This document shows positions 48,205-56,582 of a DNA stretch of 64,000 bases, in pieces. Numbering within the stretch: position 1 is the first letter of the stretch; the number at the start of each line of letters is the position of its first letter. The stretch is from Trebonia kvetii (GTDB lineage Bacteria; Actinomycetota; Actinomycetes; Streptosporangiales; Streptosporangiaceae), in NCBI RefSeq assembly GCF_007827045.1, contig NZ_RPFW01000001.1, positions 222,511-286,510 on the forward strand, written 5' to 3'. Both the position numbers and the translations under genes were made by a program. Below the pieces are notes generated by a model that had not been told where the DNA came from, did no database searches, and worked only from the letters and a program-made list of their open reading frames with translations.

Positions 48205-49539
48205 GTGAGCCTGCCCGCGCTTCAGCAACCCCAGTGGCCCGACCGTGACCGCCTGGACGCGGTGGCGCGCAGCCTGGAGGCCCTGCCGCCGCTCGTGCTC
48301 GCCGCCGAGTGCGACCAGCTGAAAGGCCGGCTGGCCGCGGTCGCGCGCGGCGAGGCTTTCCTGCTGCAGGGCGGTGACTGCGCGGAGACGTTCGCCGGGT
48401 CGACGGCGGACAGCATCCGGGGCAAGTTCCAGACGCTGCTGCAGATGGCGGTCGTGCTGACCTATGCGGCAAGCGTCCCCGTGGTGAAGATCGGGCGGAT
48501 GGCGGGCCAGTTCGGCAAGCCACGGTCGGCCGCGACCGAGGTGCGCGACGGCCTAGAGCTTCCGGTCTACCGAGGCGACGCGGTCAACGGCATCGAGTTC
48601 ACTCGTGCGGACCGCACGCCTGACCCCGGCCGGCTTCTCGAGGCGTACCACTGCGCGTCGGCCACGCTGAACCTGTGCCGCTCACTCGCCAGCGGCGGCT
48701 TCGCCGACCTGCGCCAGGTGCACGCGTGGAACCAGGACTTCGTGGCAGGCAGCCCGGCGGGACAGCGCTACGAGCAGCTCGCGGACGACATCGAGCGGGC
48801 GATCACGTTCATGCACGCCTGCGGTGCCGACCCAAGGGAGTTCCGCGCGGTGGAGTTCTACTCCAGCCACGAGGCGCTGCTGCTTGACTATGAGCGACCG
48901 CTGACCAGGGTCGACTCTCGGAACGGGCATGTTTACGACCTGTCGGCCCACCTGCTGTGGATCGGCGAGCGCACCCGCGACCCGCGCGGCGCGCACGTCG
49001 AGTTCGCCAGCCGGATCCGCAATCCGATCGCCGTCAAGGTCGGCCCGAACGCCACCGCGCAGAACGTGCTCGAGCTGGCCGAGATCCTCGATCCGGACGA
49101 AGAGCCGGGCAGGCTGACCGTGACCACCCGGATGGGCGCGCGGCGGATCCGCGAGGCGCTGCCCGCGCTGGTCGAGAAGGTGTCCGCAAGCCGGGCGCCG
49201 GTGGTCTGGGTGTGCGACCCGATGCACGGCAACACGGTGGAATCGGCTAGCGGCATGAAGACAAGGAACTTCGACGACGTGCTCGACGAGGTCGCCGGCT
49301 TCTTCGAGGTGCACCGCGCGCTCGGGACCCACCCCGGCGGCATCCACATCGAGTTCACCGGCGACGACGTCACCGAGTGCGTCGGCGGCGGCCACCGCAT
49401 CGCGGAGAGCGACCTGAGCTACCGCTACGAGACCACCTGCGATCCCCGGCTCAACCGCAGCCAGTCCCTGGACCTGGCCTTCCGCGTCGCGGGCTTGTAC
49501 CGCCACCACCTCAGCCCTGCACTTCCCATAAACGGATGA
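48205..49539 (+). CDS. aroG: Class II DAHP synthase
   Basis: 444 aa. First step of the shikimate pathway (PEP plus erythrose-4-phosphate). Class II landmarks: LPPLVLAAECDQL, FLLQGGDCAETFA, KIGRMAGQFGKPRS, CDPMHGNTVE and GGIHIEFTGDDVTECVGG. GTG 48205 begins VSLPALQQPQWPD as in relatives; no strong ribosome site is seen. Convergent with the next regulator after 13 bp. Confidence 0.93.
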   Translation: MSLPALQQPQWPDRDRLDAVARSLEALPPLVLAAECDQLKGRLAAVARGEAFLLQGGDCAETFAGSTADSIRGKFQTLLQMAVVLTYAASVPVVKIGRMAGQFGKPRSAATEVRDGLELPVYRGDAVNGIEFTRADRTPDPGRLLEAYHCASATLNLCRSLASGGFADLRQVHAWNQDFVAGSPAGQRYEQLADDIERAITFMHACGADPREFRAVEFYSSHEALLLDYERPLTRVDSRNGHVYDLSAHLLWIGERTRDPRGAHVEFASRIRNPIAVKVGPNATAQNVLELAEILDPDEEPGRLTVTTRMGARRIREALPALVEKVSASRAPVVWVCDPMHGNTVESASGMKTRNFDDVLDEVAGFFEVHRALGTHPGGIHIEFTGDDVTECVGGGHRIAESDLSYRYETTCDPRLNRSQSLDLAFRVAGLYRHHLSPALPING

Positions 49540-49552
49540 TGAATTACATGGG

Positions 49553-51526
49553 TCAGGGCGGGGCGGTGAAGCGGTAGCCGGCGCCGCGCACTGTTTGCAG
49601 GCTTCCCGAGCTGGCGCCGAGTTTGCGGCGCAGGGCGCTGATCACGACCTCGACGACGTTGCTGCCGCCGTTCCAGTCGTAGCCCCATACATCGCGCAGC
49701 AGCGCCGCCCGGTCGACGACCCGCCCTTCGCGTTCATACAGGTACTGCAGGACGTCGAATTCCAGCTTGGTGAGATCGGCGCGGGTGCCGTCGAGTATGA
49801 GCTGGCGGCGGTCGGGATCGAGCAGGCCGTCGTCCTCGATGAGCATTTCCCGCGCGGCGACGTCGGTCAGCCAGCCGTCAATGGAGGACGGCCCGAAGTC
49901 GTTGTAGAGGGCATGGAAGGTGGTGCCGCCGATCTCGGCGGCGCCGTCCGGGAGCTGCGCGAAGCCGAGCGGCGCGAACTGGGCCAGCCGCGCGGTGGGA
50001 TCGGCGGCGAGCGAATAGATGCGCCGCAGCCTGGGCCGCATCTCGAGGTAGCGCCGCTTGAGGTCGAGAATCAGCGCGGCGAGGGCCGGCGTCGTGGCTT
50101 CGCCGCCGTCGGCGGCCAGCATGTGGCGGAGGAAGAGCACCTGCTGGCCGCGCGGCACCGGATTGGCGCGCAGGTGCTCGCGCCATGCGACGACGACCGG
50201 ATCGGCTGTGAGGAGCGAGGCCGGCACAGAGGTCGCCTCGCACAGGCACTGGTACGCGACGGGGGTCCCGTCGGAGTCCCGCGCGACGCGGAACGCGGAC
50301 GGCATCGTGTCCCACCAGGACCGCATCATGGCGACTGCCCCGGCTGGCTGGTGCACACGGGCGATGGCGGTGATCTCGGCCGCATCGGCCGGCCGGGCTG
50401 GCTCGACCGCGTACTGATGGCTGGCCGTCGGGAAGAACGCCTCCCGCACGGCCGGGTTCTCGATGAGGTAGAGCAGGTCGGCGGTGTAGCGCCACAGGTC
50501 CGTCGGCGGAGCGGTACGCAACTCGCGCCGCAGCTGGCGCCAGGCCGCGATCCGGTGGGCGCGGTAGGCCGGCGGATCGTTGACCCGCAGCAGCGCCGCG
50601 ACGACTTCGCGTACGGTGTCATGCAGCACAAGACCGTCCGGCCCGAACTCCACGAACGGCAGCGGGCGCAGCAGGTCGTAGGCCTCGTGCGGTGGCACAT
50701 CCGGCAGCAGGGCACCGAGGAGCGACAGGGTCGGCCGGCGCAGCGTGCAGGCGGCGTCGAGAACGGCCCTGGTCGGCTGGTCCAGGCCGGAGAGATAGAC
50801 CCGCGCGAGCTCGGTGACAACGGTGGCGACCGCGGCGTCGGGGACGGTGAGATCCGGGCGCGCGCCCCGCGCCGACGCGGCAAGCCTGAGCGCGAGCGGG
50901 TGGCCATGGGTGAAGCGCGTGATCCGAGCGGCGGCGGCGGCGCTGACCCCTTCGCGGCGCAGCAGCGCCTCGGCATCCGCGGGTGCCAGGTTCGCTAGCG
51001 CCACCGTGGTCAGCAGGTCCCCGAAATCACTGATCCAGGCGGCGACCGGCGGCTCACGGCCGGCCAGCGCCAGCCTGGTGTTGTCCCCAAGGCCGGGCAC
51101 GAATTCCTGCCGCAGCCAGGTGTCGAGCAACCGGAGCTGCTCGTAGGTATCGAGAACCAGCACCACCCGGTCGCCGAGGCCGCCGAGCGCGGCGGCGGCG
51201 TCGGCAACCGTCGCCACCGGCCGCCCCTCCCGGGGCGATCCGGCCCGCAACCCCCCGATCGCGCGGTCGAGCGCGGCGAGGAAGCCGCGCTCGGTCGGCT
51301 CGATGCCGCCGCAGTCCAGGCTGACGATGGCCGCGCCGCCGCATGCTCGCGCGTCCTCGGCGAAGGCGGCGAGCAGCGCGGATTTCCCGGTCCCCGCGAT
51401 GCCATGCACGGCCACGACCAGCGGGCGGTCACGGTCGAGGAGTTCGAGCAGCACCGCCCGCTCCGCCTGCCGGCCGACCACGGCGGCCGCCCTGGCGCCA
51501 AGCAATGTCCGCAGGGTCCCGCTCAT
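49553..51526 (-). CDS. STAND-ATPase regulator with C-terminal OmpR-type winged helix
   Basis: 657 aa. An N-terminal ATPase (VHGIAGTGKSALLAAF; VVLVLDTYEQL) is followed by helical arms, a middle stretch that looks GNAT-like (VEPARPADAAEITAIARVH, ending PLGFAQLPDG), and a C-terminal winged helix LTKLEFDVLQYLYEREGRVVDRAALLRDVWGYDW...TVRGAGYRF of the OmpR/PhoB type. A C-terminal wHTH on a STAND ATPase differs from SARP regulators, where it is N-terminal. It is 29 bp downstream of the YdhR-like gene and very probably binds the operator at 51976-52035. Confidence 0.8.
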   Translation of the reverse strand: MSGTLRTLLGARAAAVVGRQAERAVLLELLDRDRPLVVAVHGIAGTGKSALLAAFAEDARACGGAAIVSLDCGGIEPTERGFLAALDRAIGGLRAGSPREGRPVATVADAAAALGGLGDRVVLVLDTYEQLRLLDTWLRQEFVPGLGDNTRLALAGREPPVAAWISDFGDLLTTVALANLAPADAEALLRREGVSAAAAARITRFTHGHPLALRLAASARGARPDLTVPDAAVATVVTELARVYLSGLDQPTRAVLDAACTLRRPTLSLLGALLPDVPPHEAYDLLRPLPFVEFGPDGLVLHDTVREVVAALLRVNDPPAYRAHRIAAWRQLRRELRTAPPTDLWRYTADLLYLIENPAVREAFFPTASHQYAVEPARPADAAEITAIARVHQPAGAVAMMRSWWDTMPSAFRVARDSDGTPVAYQCLCEATSVPASLLTADPVVVAWREHLRANPVPRGQQVLFLRHMLAADGGEATTPALAALILDLKRRYLEMRPRLRRIYSLAADPTARLAQFAPLGFAQLPDGAAEIGGTTFHALYNDFGPSSIDGWLTDVAAREMLIEDDGLLDPDRRQLILDGTRADLTKLEFDVLQYLYEREGRVVDRAALLRDVWGYDWNGGSNVVEVVISALRRKLGASSGSLQTVRGAGYRFTAPP

Positions 51527-51555
51527 CGCCCGTCCGGCCGTGCTTCGCTCATCTG

Positions 51556-51861
51556 TCAGTACCCGCCTCGGGTCACCCTCGTAGGCCCGGCCAGAACCGA
51601 GAAGTCCCGCACAGCCACGTCGATCATGTGCGGGTTCGCCTGCAACCCCTGGAAGATCTTCCCGCTCTGGTAAGCCTTCATCGCGGCGACGTCGTCCCAC
51701 GTGTAAATACCACCGTAGGTGTTGGTCTGCTCGTTGGCCAGCCAGATCTTCGCACGCAGACCGGGCATGGCGGCGAACGCCGGAGCGCTCTGCTCCACGT
51801 GCGCCTGATACGCCGCCTCGTCGATGCCATCGAGCTTGAAGGTGATCACCTGGATATGCAT
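51556..51861 (-). CDS. YdhR-like small monooxygenase
   Basis: 101 aa ferredoxin-like alpha+beta protein, MHIQVITFKLDGIDEAAYQAHV...LANEQTNTYGGIYTWDD, as in YdhR/antibiotic-biosynthesis-monooxygenase-like proteins. It probably acts as a cofactorless oxygenase or binding protein dimer. First gene of an operon with the STAND regulator; ATG 51861 after AAAGG. Confidence 0.8.
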   Translation of the reverse strand: MHIQVITFKLDGIDEAAYQAHVEQSAPAFAAMPGLRAKIWLANEQTNTYGGIYTWDDVAAMKAYQSGKIFQGLQANPHMIDVAVRDFSVLAGPTRVTRGGY

Positions 51862-51975
51862 GTGGCGCTGCCTTTCGTTCGTGTTCGTGCGGGTGCCGGG
51901 AGGCGCTGTGCGCCTCCCCGCAGCCCCCGTCACCAGTTGACGTGGCCACCGTAGGCAGGACATGGGCGGCGTCGG

Positions 51976-52035
51976 TGAGCCCAAGCTGAGGCGAACCTGA
52001 GCCGGGCGGCTCAGGTTCGCCTCATGTTCGGCTCA
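51976..52035. promoter_or_regulatory. Six-half-site operator array in the divergent promoter
   Basis: Central perfect 17-bp palindrome TGAGGCGAACCTGAGCC-GGGC-GGCTCAGGTTCGCCTCA (51987-52024), flanked at 11-bp steps by TGAGCCCAAG (51976-51985) and GTTCGGCTCA (52026-52035). The half-site TGAGSC thus recurs at helical phasing on both arms, as expected for OmpR-type winged-helix dimers. Confidence 0.75.
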
Positions 52036-52107
52036 GCCGGGCTGGCCGTCCGCGGCCTAGCGTCGGCGGCAGGCATGATCATCTATCCACGTCGCGGAGG
52101 TTTCCCG

Positions 52108-53163
52108 ATGGACACTCAACTGATCGAGCAGAACGTGCAGCGGCTGCTCGGCGCAATGACCGGCGCGGCCACCACCGCCATGGTGGCGGTCGGCGACCAG
52201 CTCGGGCTATACCGGGCACTCGCCGACGGCGGGCCCGCCACCCAGGACGAACTCGCCGCCCGCACCGGCACGGCGGCCCGCTACGTGAGGGAGTGGCTGT
52301 CTCAGCAGGCCGCCGCGGGATTCCTCACCTACCGGGAGGGCGACGGCCGGTACGTGCTGCCTGCCGAGGCCGCCCTGGTGCTCGCGAACGAGGCGTCGCC
52401 GGCCTTCCTGGCGGGCGGCGCGACCATCACCCGCGGCTGGTTCGCGGGCATCGACCGCCTCGCCGAGGCGTTCCGCACCGGCGCGGGCATCCCGTGGCAC
52501 GAGCAACACCCGGCCGTCTTCGAGGGCACCGAGCGGTTCTTCCGTCCCGGCTACACCGCCAGCCTGACCACCGAGTGGGTCCCCGCCCTGCCCGGCGTGG
52601 CCGACACGCTGGCCGCCGGCGGCCGGATCGCCGACGTCGGCTGCGGGCACGGCGTGGCGGCCATCCTGCTGGCGCGTGCCTACCCGCAGGCGACCGTGCA
52701 CGGCTATGACTTCCACGACCGGTCCATCCAGGTCGCCAGGCAGCGGGCCGACCAGGCCGGCCTCGGCGGCCGCATCCGGTTCGAGCCGCTCGACGCGACC
52801 AGCTACCCGGCCGACGGGTTCGACCTGATCTGCCTGCTCGACACCCTGCACGACCTCGGCGACCCGGCCGCGGCGCTTGCCCACGCACGCAAGGCGATCG
52901 CGCCCGACGGCGCCGTCCTTGTCGTCGAACCGAACGCGGCCGACGACTACGCGGCGAACCTGGCCAGCCCGATGGCCGCGCTCAGCTACGCCGCGTCCAC
53001 GTTCCAGTGCACGCCGGCCGCGCTTGCCCAGCCCGGCGGGGTCGCACTCGGCGCCCAAGCTGGTCCCGCGGTAGTCCGGCAACTGGCCGAGGACGCTGGC
53101 TTCAGCCAGTTCCGTGAGGTCACCCAGACGCCGGTCAACGTCGTCCTCGAGCTCCGGCCATAA
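52108..53163 (+). CDS. SAM methyltransferase with N-terminal winged helix (Rv2258c-like)
   Basis: 351 aa. The N-terminal winged-helix/dimerisation part (LGLYRALADGGPATQDELAARTGTAARYVREWLSQQAAAGFL) is followed by a class I methyltransferase with motif I IADVGCGHGVAAILLA and DFHDRSIQVARQRA. The substrate is probably a small molecule. ATG 52108 with GCGGAGG at 7 nt. Divergent from the ydhR-like/STAND operon across the operator array, so probably co-regulated. Confidence 0.87.
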   Translation: MDTQLIEQNVQRLLGAMTGAATTAMVAVGDQLGLYRALADGGPATQDELAARTGTAARYVREWLSQQAAAGFLTYREGDGRYVLPAEAALVLANEASPAFLAGGATITRGWFAGIDRLAEAFRTGAGIPWHEQHPAVFEGTERFFRPGYTASLTTEWVPALPGVADTLAAGGRIADVGCGHGVAAILLARAYPQATVHGYDFHDRSIQVARQRADQAGLGGRIRFEPLDATSYPADGFDLICLLDTLHDLGDPAAALAHARKAIAPDGAVLVVEPNAADDYAANLASPMAALSYAASTFQCTPAALAQPGGVALGAQAGPAVVRQLAEDAGFSQFREVTQTPVNVVLELRP

Positions 53164-53172
53164 CGCGGCCGT

Positions 53173-53216
53173 GTGAGTGCCGTCGGGCCGGCGCTGGCCG
53201 GCCCGACGGCACTCAC
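53173..53216. terminator. Perfect 20-bp bidirectional terminator
   Basis: GTGAGTGCCGTCGGGCCGGC, loop GCTG, then the exact complement. It lies between the convergent methyltransferase and rny. Confidence 0.85.
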
Positions 53217-53240
53217 TCGATAGCTCGGCCCAAAACGGGA

Positions 53241-54866
53241 TCAGCGGGCGAATTCGGTGGCGCGGGATTCGCGGACGACGGTGACGCGGATCTGGCCGGG
53301 GTAGGTGAGCTCTTCCTCGACCTGCTTGGCGATGTCGCGCGCGATTACCTGGGCCTGGATGTCGTCGACCTGCTCGGGCTTGACCATGACGCGGATCTCC
53401 CGGCCGGCCTGCATGGCGAAGACCTTTTCCACGCCTTCCTTTTCCGCCGCGATCTGCTCCAGGCGCTCAAGCCGCCTGACGTACATCTCCAGGGACTCGC
53501 GCCTGGCACCAGGGCGGCCGCCGCTGATGGAGTCCGCGGCCTGCGTGAGGACCGCTTCCACGGTGCGGACCTCGACCTCGTTGTGGTGGGCCTCAATGGC
53601 GTGCACCACGTCTTCTGACTCGCCGTACTTGCGGGCGATCTCGGCGCCGATCAGGGCGTGGCTGCCCTCGACCTCGTGGGTGAGCGCCTTGCCGATGTCG
53701 TGCAGGACCGCGCAGCGGCGCAGCAGGACCGGGTTGAGTCCTAGCTCGCTCGCCATCATGCCGGCGATGTGCGCGGACTCGATGAGGTGGCCGAGGACGT
53801 TCTGGCCGTAGGAGGTGCGGTAGCGCAGGCGGCCGAGCAGGCTGATCATCTCGGGGTGCATGTCGGTGATGCCGAGGCCGGTCATCGCGTCCTCGCCGGC
53901 CCGCTGGCAGATCTGCTCGATCTCGGCCTTGCCGCGCTCGTAGGCCTCCTCGATGCGCTGCGGGTGGATCCTGCCGTCGGCGACCAGGCGCTCCAGGGTG
54001 AGGCGGCCGATCTCCCTGCGCACCGGATCAAAGCAGGACAGCAGCACCGCCTCCGGCGTGTCGTCGATGATCAGGTTGACGCCGGTCACCGACTCGAAGG
54101 CACGGATGTTGCGGCCCTCGCGGCCGATGATCCTGCCCTTCATCTCCTCGCCGGGCAGGTGCATCACCGAGACGACCGACTCGCTGGTCTGCTCCACGGC
54201 GACCCGCTGGATGGCAAGCGTCACGATCTTGCGTGCCCGCTTGTCCGCTTCGGTCCGCGCGGTGGCCTCGATGTCCCTGACGGAGACCGCCGCCTCGCGC
54301 TTGGCCTGATTCTCTATCGCGGCGACGAGTTCTGCCCTGGCCTGGTCGGCGGTGAGGGCGGCGACCCGCTCAAGCTCGGCCTTCGCCCTCGCGTCGGCGT
54401 CGGTAAGTGCCTTCGCCCGCTCCTCGATCTCGTTCCTGCGCGCGTCGAGGGTCTGCCCACGCGCCTCGAGGCGACGGCTCTCGTCGTCGAGACGCTGTTC
54501 CCGCTCGCCGATCCGCTGCTCGCGTCGTTCCAGGTCGCCGCGCAGCTGGCGTATCTCGTCCTTGATCGCGCTGACTTCGTCTTCCGCCTTGCGGCGGCCG
54601 TCCTCGGCCTGCCTTGCCAGTTGCTCGGCCGCCTCGGCGGCCCTGCTGAGGATCTTGTCGGCGTCGGCCTGTGCGCGGGACCTGACCTGCTCGGCCTCCG
54701 CCTGGGCCTGCCCGGTAGCCCGTTCCGCCTGCTGGTCCGCGAGCTGATTGGGTTCGACGGCAGGCTGGGTGCGGGCCGGAATCCGCCGTAGGACGATGAC
54801 GAACGCGCCGAACGCGAGGGCCAAGGCAATCAGCCCGATCACCAACAGCGCGTCTGCGCCGCTCAC
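53241..54866 (-). CDS. rny: Ribonuclease Y
   Basis: 541 aa endoribonuclease that starts mRNA decay at the membrane. One N-terminal membrane helix (ALLVIGLIALALAFGAFVIVL), a long coiled coil (about 45-200), a KH domain (GEEMKGRIIGREGRNIRAFE) and an HD domain (RCAVLHDIGKAL) are in the usual order. GTG 54866 follows GGAAGGGG. Unlike many actinobacteria, recX/recA and miaB are not adjacent. Confidence 0.93.
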   Translation of the reverse strand: MSGADALLVIGLIALALAFGAFVIVLRRIPARTQPAVEPNQLADQQAERATGQAQAEAEQVRSRAQADADKILSRAAEAAEQLARQAEDGRRKAEDEVSAIKDEIRQLRGDLERREQRIGEREQRLDDESRRLEARGQTLDARRNEIEERAKALTDADARAKAELERVAALTADQARAELVAAIENQAKREAAVSVRDIEATARTEADKRARKIVTLAIQRVAVEQTSESVVSVMHLPGEEMKGRIIGREGRNIRAFESVTGVNLIIDDTPEAVLLSCFDPVRREIGRLTLERLVADGRIHPQRIEEAYERGKAEIEQICQRAGEDAMTGLGITDMHPEMISLLGRLRYRTSYGQNVLGHLIESAHIAGMMASELGLNPVLLRRCAVLHDIGKALTHEVEGSHALIGAEIARKYGESEDVVHAIEAHHNEVEVRTVEAVLTQAADSISGGRPGARRESLEMYVRRLERLEQIAAEKEGVEKVFAMQAGREIRVMVKPEQVDDIQAQVIARDIAKQVEEELTYPGQIRVTVVRESRATEFAR

Positions 54867-55499
54867 GGTCACCCCTTCCGTTCCGCCGCAGCGGACCCTG
54901 GCGTTGTCAGGTGGGGCGACTGGCCGTGCCGTGCTGCGGGCACAGTGCTTGCCAGGCACTGCACTCGCCGCGCGCGATTGCCTGCCGGACGCCGTGCGTG
55001 GCGGGCACGGCGTGGCCGACGGTACTCGCCAGCACTGGTCTCGGGGGTCGGGCGGTGCGGGTCATCCGTCCGGCGCCAGATAACGCCCTACTGCCGTGAG
55101 GTTAAGCGTTGACTAACCCCCTTGTCTACAACGTACGTGACAAACCCGTAACATACGGGCTGGGGCGCAAAGCCCCTGGTAGGACAGTCTTTGCAGCTCA
55201 GCCGTGATCTGAGCGTGCCTCTGCCGTGATCTAACGACATACGTGCCGATTATTCGTTACACCGAACCGGGGTGATCCGCCGCACACGCACCCCGGCCGC
55301 CCGCATCAACCGTCGCCCTGTAAGCCTCTGTGGCGGGCCGACCCTCCGGGGGGATGTAACGGACACCCGGACACCAGGCTCCGACCGCCTATGACGGCTC
55401 TACGCGCGCCGCAGAAATGGGGACGCCCGGTCTGCCGGGTGGGGCAAACCGGGCGTCCGGGGGCTTAGTAGCTGATACACGACGAAACCAGGAGACGCT
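54867..55499. other. 633-bp region with hairpins and direct repeats
   Basis: No gene seen. It has two adjacent hairpins CCCGTA-ACA-TACGGG and GGGGC-GCAAA-GCCCC (55145-55176), a direct repeat GCCGTGATCT at 55201 and 55223 (22-bp phase), and ACGCCCGGT / ACCGGGCGT arms at 55422-55455. It marks the start of the accessory segment. Confidence 0.55.
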
Positions 55500-55544
55500 G
55501 TGAAATGCTTGCAAGCGAGCGGTTCGCCCGCTTGCAAGTTTTGA
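55500..55544 (+). CDS. 14-residue leader peptide (possible attenuator)
   Basis: GTG 55500 after AGGAGACGCT (good spacing) encodes MKCLQASGSPACKF then TGA. Its codons span a hairpin whose arms each contain the palindrome GCTTGCAAGC, followed by TTTT. It ends 16 bp before the next start. A leader-peptide attenuator or translation-coupled regulatory unit is inferred. Confidence 0.45.
   Translation: MKCLQASGSPACKF
55508..55542 (+). promoter_or_regulatory. Terminator/attenuator-like hairpin
   Basis: CTTGCAAGCG (55508-55517) pairs with CGCTTGCAAG (55529-55538), followed by TTTT, directly upstream of the 47-aa gene. Confidence 0.6.
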
Positions 55545-55560
55545 ACGGAAGGAAACCGCC

Positions 55561-55704
55561 ATGTTCCCCTGGAATAATTACGCCTACGCCTACGACGCAT
55601 GGCAGTCATGGCAGTCATGGAACGCCGCCGCACGAGAGCCTAGGCGTGTCCCTCTGGGATTCACGCCGGGTCAGACGACAGACCAAATCACGATCGCGAG
55701 GTAA
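55561..55704 (+). CDS. 47-residue aromatic-rich small protein
   Basis: ATG 55561 preceded by GGAAGGAAACCGCC, an excellent ribosome site. The N-terminus MFPWNNYAYAYDAWQSWQSW is packed with Trp and Tyr; the rest (REPRRVPLGFTPGQTTDQITIAR) is ordinary. The NNYAYAYDAWQSWQSWN stretch recalls the Tyr-rich peptide 7 kb away. No homologue is recognised. Confidence 0.6.
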   Translation: MFPWNNYAYAYDAWQSWQSWNAAAREPRRVPLGFTPGQTTDQITIAR

Positions 55705-55708
55705 ACCC

Positions 55709-55843
55709 GTGATTGACCCCGCGATCTGGGCTGAGATCGAGCAGCGCACCGAACCGGGCGTCCGGGGGGGGCCTGGTAGCTGGGGAGCAGGGAGCCAGCG
55801 CAGCTACCGGGCCCGGTCTACGGGTGCGAGCTGCGCTCGATGA
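55709..55843 (+). CDS. Small ORF coupled to the 47-aa gene
   Basis: 44 aa from GTG 55709, 4 nt after the preceding TAA, with GAGG overlapping that stop. It begins VIDPAIWAEIEQRTEPGV; the second half is Gly/Ser/Arg-rich and overlaps the 3' end of the convergent small gene, so only the first half looks protein-like. Confidence 0.35.
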   Translation: MIDPAIWAEIEQRTEPGVRGGPGSWGAGSQRSYRARSTGASCAR

Positions 55844-56010
55844 CGGTGCACACCGTCTCGCGGTCCATACCTGCTGCCTCCGCGAGCAGGTCTTCCACCG
55901 GGCGGCCCGCCGCAGCGGCCACGTCGGGAGGCACCGTGCCCGCTGGTGTGCTCGATCAGGTCGGCTGCCGCGTCGATAAGCGCGCCCTGCTGTGCCTTGA
56001 AGTCGTCCAT
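55818..56010 (-). pseudogene. Small protein gene with +1 frameshift
   Basis: ATG 56010 after AGGAGGTAAGCACC begins MDDFKAQQGALIDAAADLIEHTSGH. One base later in phase the next frame gives PPDVAAAAGRPVEDLLAEAAGMDRETVCTVIERSSHP-stop. Together they would make a protein of about 63 aa. A single-base indel, decay or sequence error breaks it. Confidence 0.5.
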
Positions 56011-56015
56011 GGTGC

Positions 56016-56183
56016 TTACCTCCTGGTGATGCGTAGCTTCCTTGCCGCCTGCACCAGCCCCGCGAGGACAGCGGCACCGAGGACACCGAGCCCGATGGAG
56101 AGCCACGGGAACGGCGGTGCTGGTGGTTGCCGTGCAGGTAGCGCCTTCGGCGTCGCCCACAGCGGGTTCGCCTTCCCGGTCAC
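56016..56183 (-). CDS. 55-residue single-pass membrane protein
   Basis: GTG directly follows the upstream TAG (TAGGTG). It reads MTGKANPLWATPKALPARQ, Pro-rich PPAPPFPW, a membrane helix (LSIGLGVLGAAVLAGLV), then basic QAARKLRITRR. The final codons AGG AGG TAA form the ribosome site of the next gene, showing tight translational coupling. No family recognised. Confidence 0.6.
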   Translation of the reverse strand: MTGKANPLWATPKALPARQPPAPPFPWLSIGLGVLGAAVLAGLVQAARKLRITRR

Positions 56184-56582
56184 CTAGTAGATCCCCGCCA
56201 CGGTAGGCAGGACCGCTGCACCCCGCTTCACCGCCTGCCCCTCGACCTCAGCGGCGACCGCGATGTGGTGCGCGTACCCGTCCGTCGCGCGGACGGTGAC
56301 CTTGAAGGCCTTCGACCGGCCCGGCTCAAGGGTGAACCGTTCCGGTGAGACCGTCGCCTGGTCGAACTCCCCGTAAGGCGTCCACCCGCCCCCCTTAACC
56401 GGACGTTCCTCAACGGCCTGCACCCGCACCGTGAGGGGCGACTTGCCCGCGTCGTTGACGGTGTACGTGGTCACCGAGGACGGTGGGCCGGTGACGACCG
56501 CCGGGCTGACGCTGATGCCGAACGTGGGAGGCGCGGCGGTGGCCGTAACCACCGCCGCCCCCGCTACGAGAATGCTGATCAT
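56184..56582 (-). CDS. Small secreted Ig-like protein
   Basis: 132 aa: a signal segment (MISILVAGAAVVTATAA) then a beta-rich domain (FGISVSPAVVTGPPSSVTTYTVNDAGKSPLTVRVQAVEE) with the pattern of Ig-like/COG1470-type extracellular domains. The ATG overlaps the upstream gene's TGA (ATGA). It ends with a TAG adjoining the next GTG. Function unknown. Confidence 0.65.
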   Translation of the reverse strand: MISILVAGAAVVTATAAPPTFGISVSPAVVTGPPSSVTTYTVNDAGKSPLTVRVQAVEERPVKGGGWTPYGEFDQATVSPERFTLEPGRSKAFKVTVRATDGYAHHIAVAAEVEGQAVKRGAAVLPTVAGIY

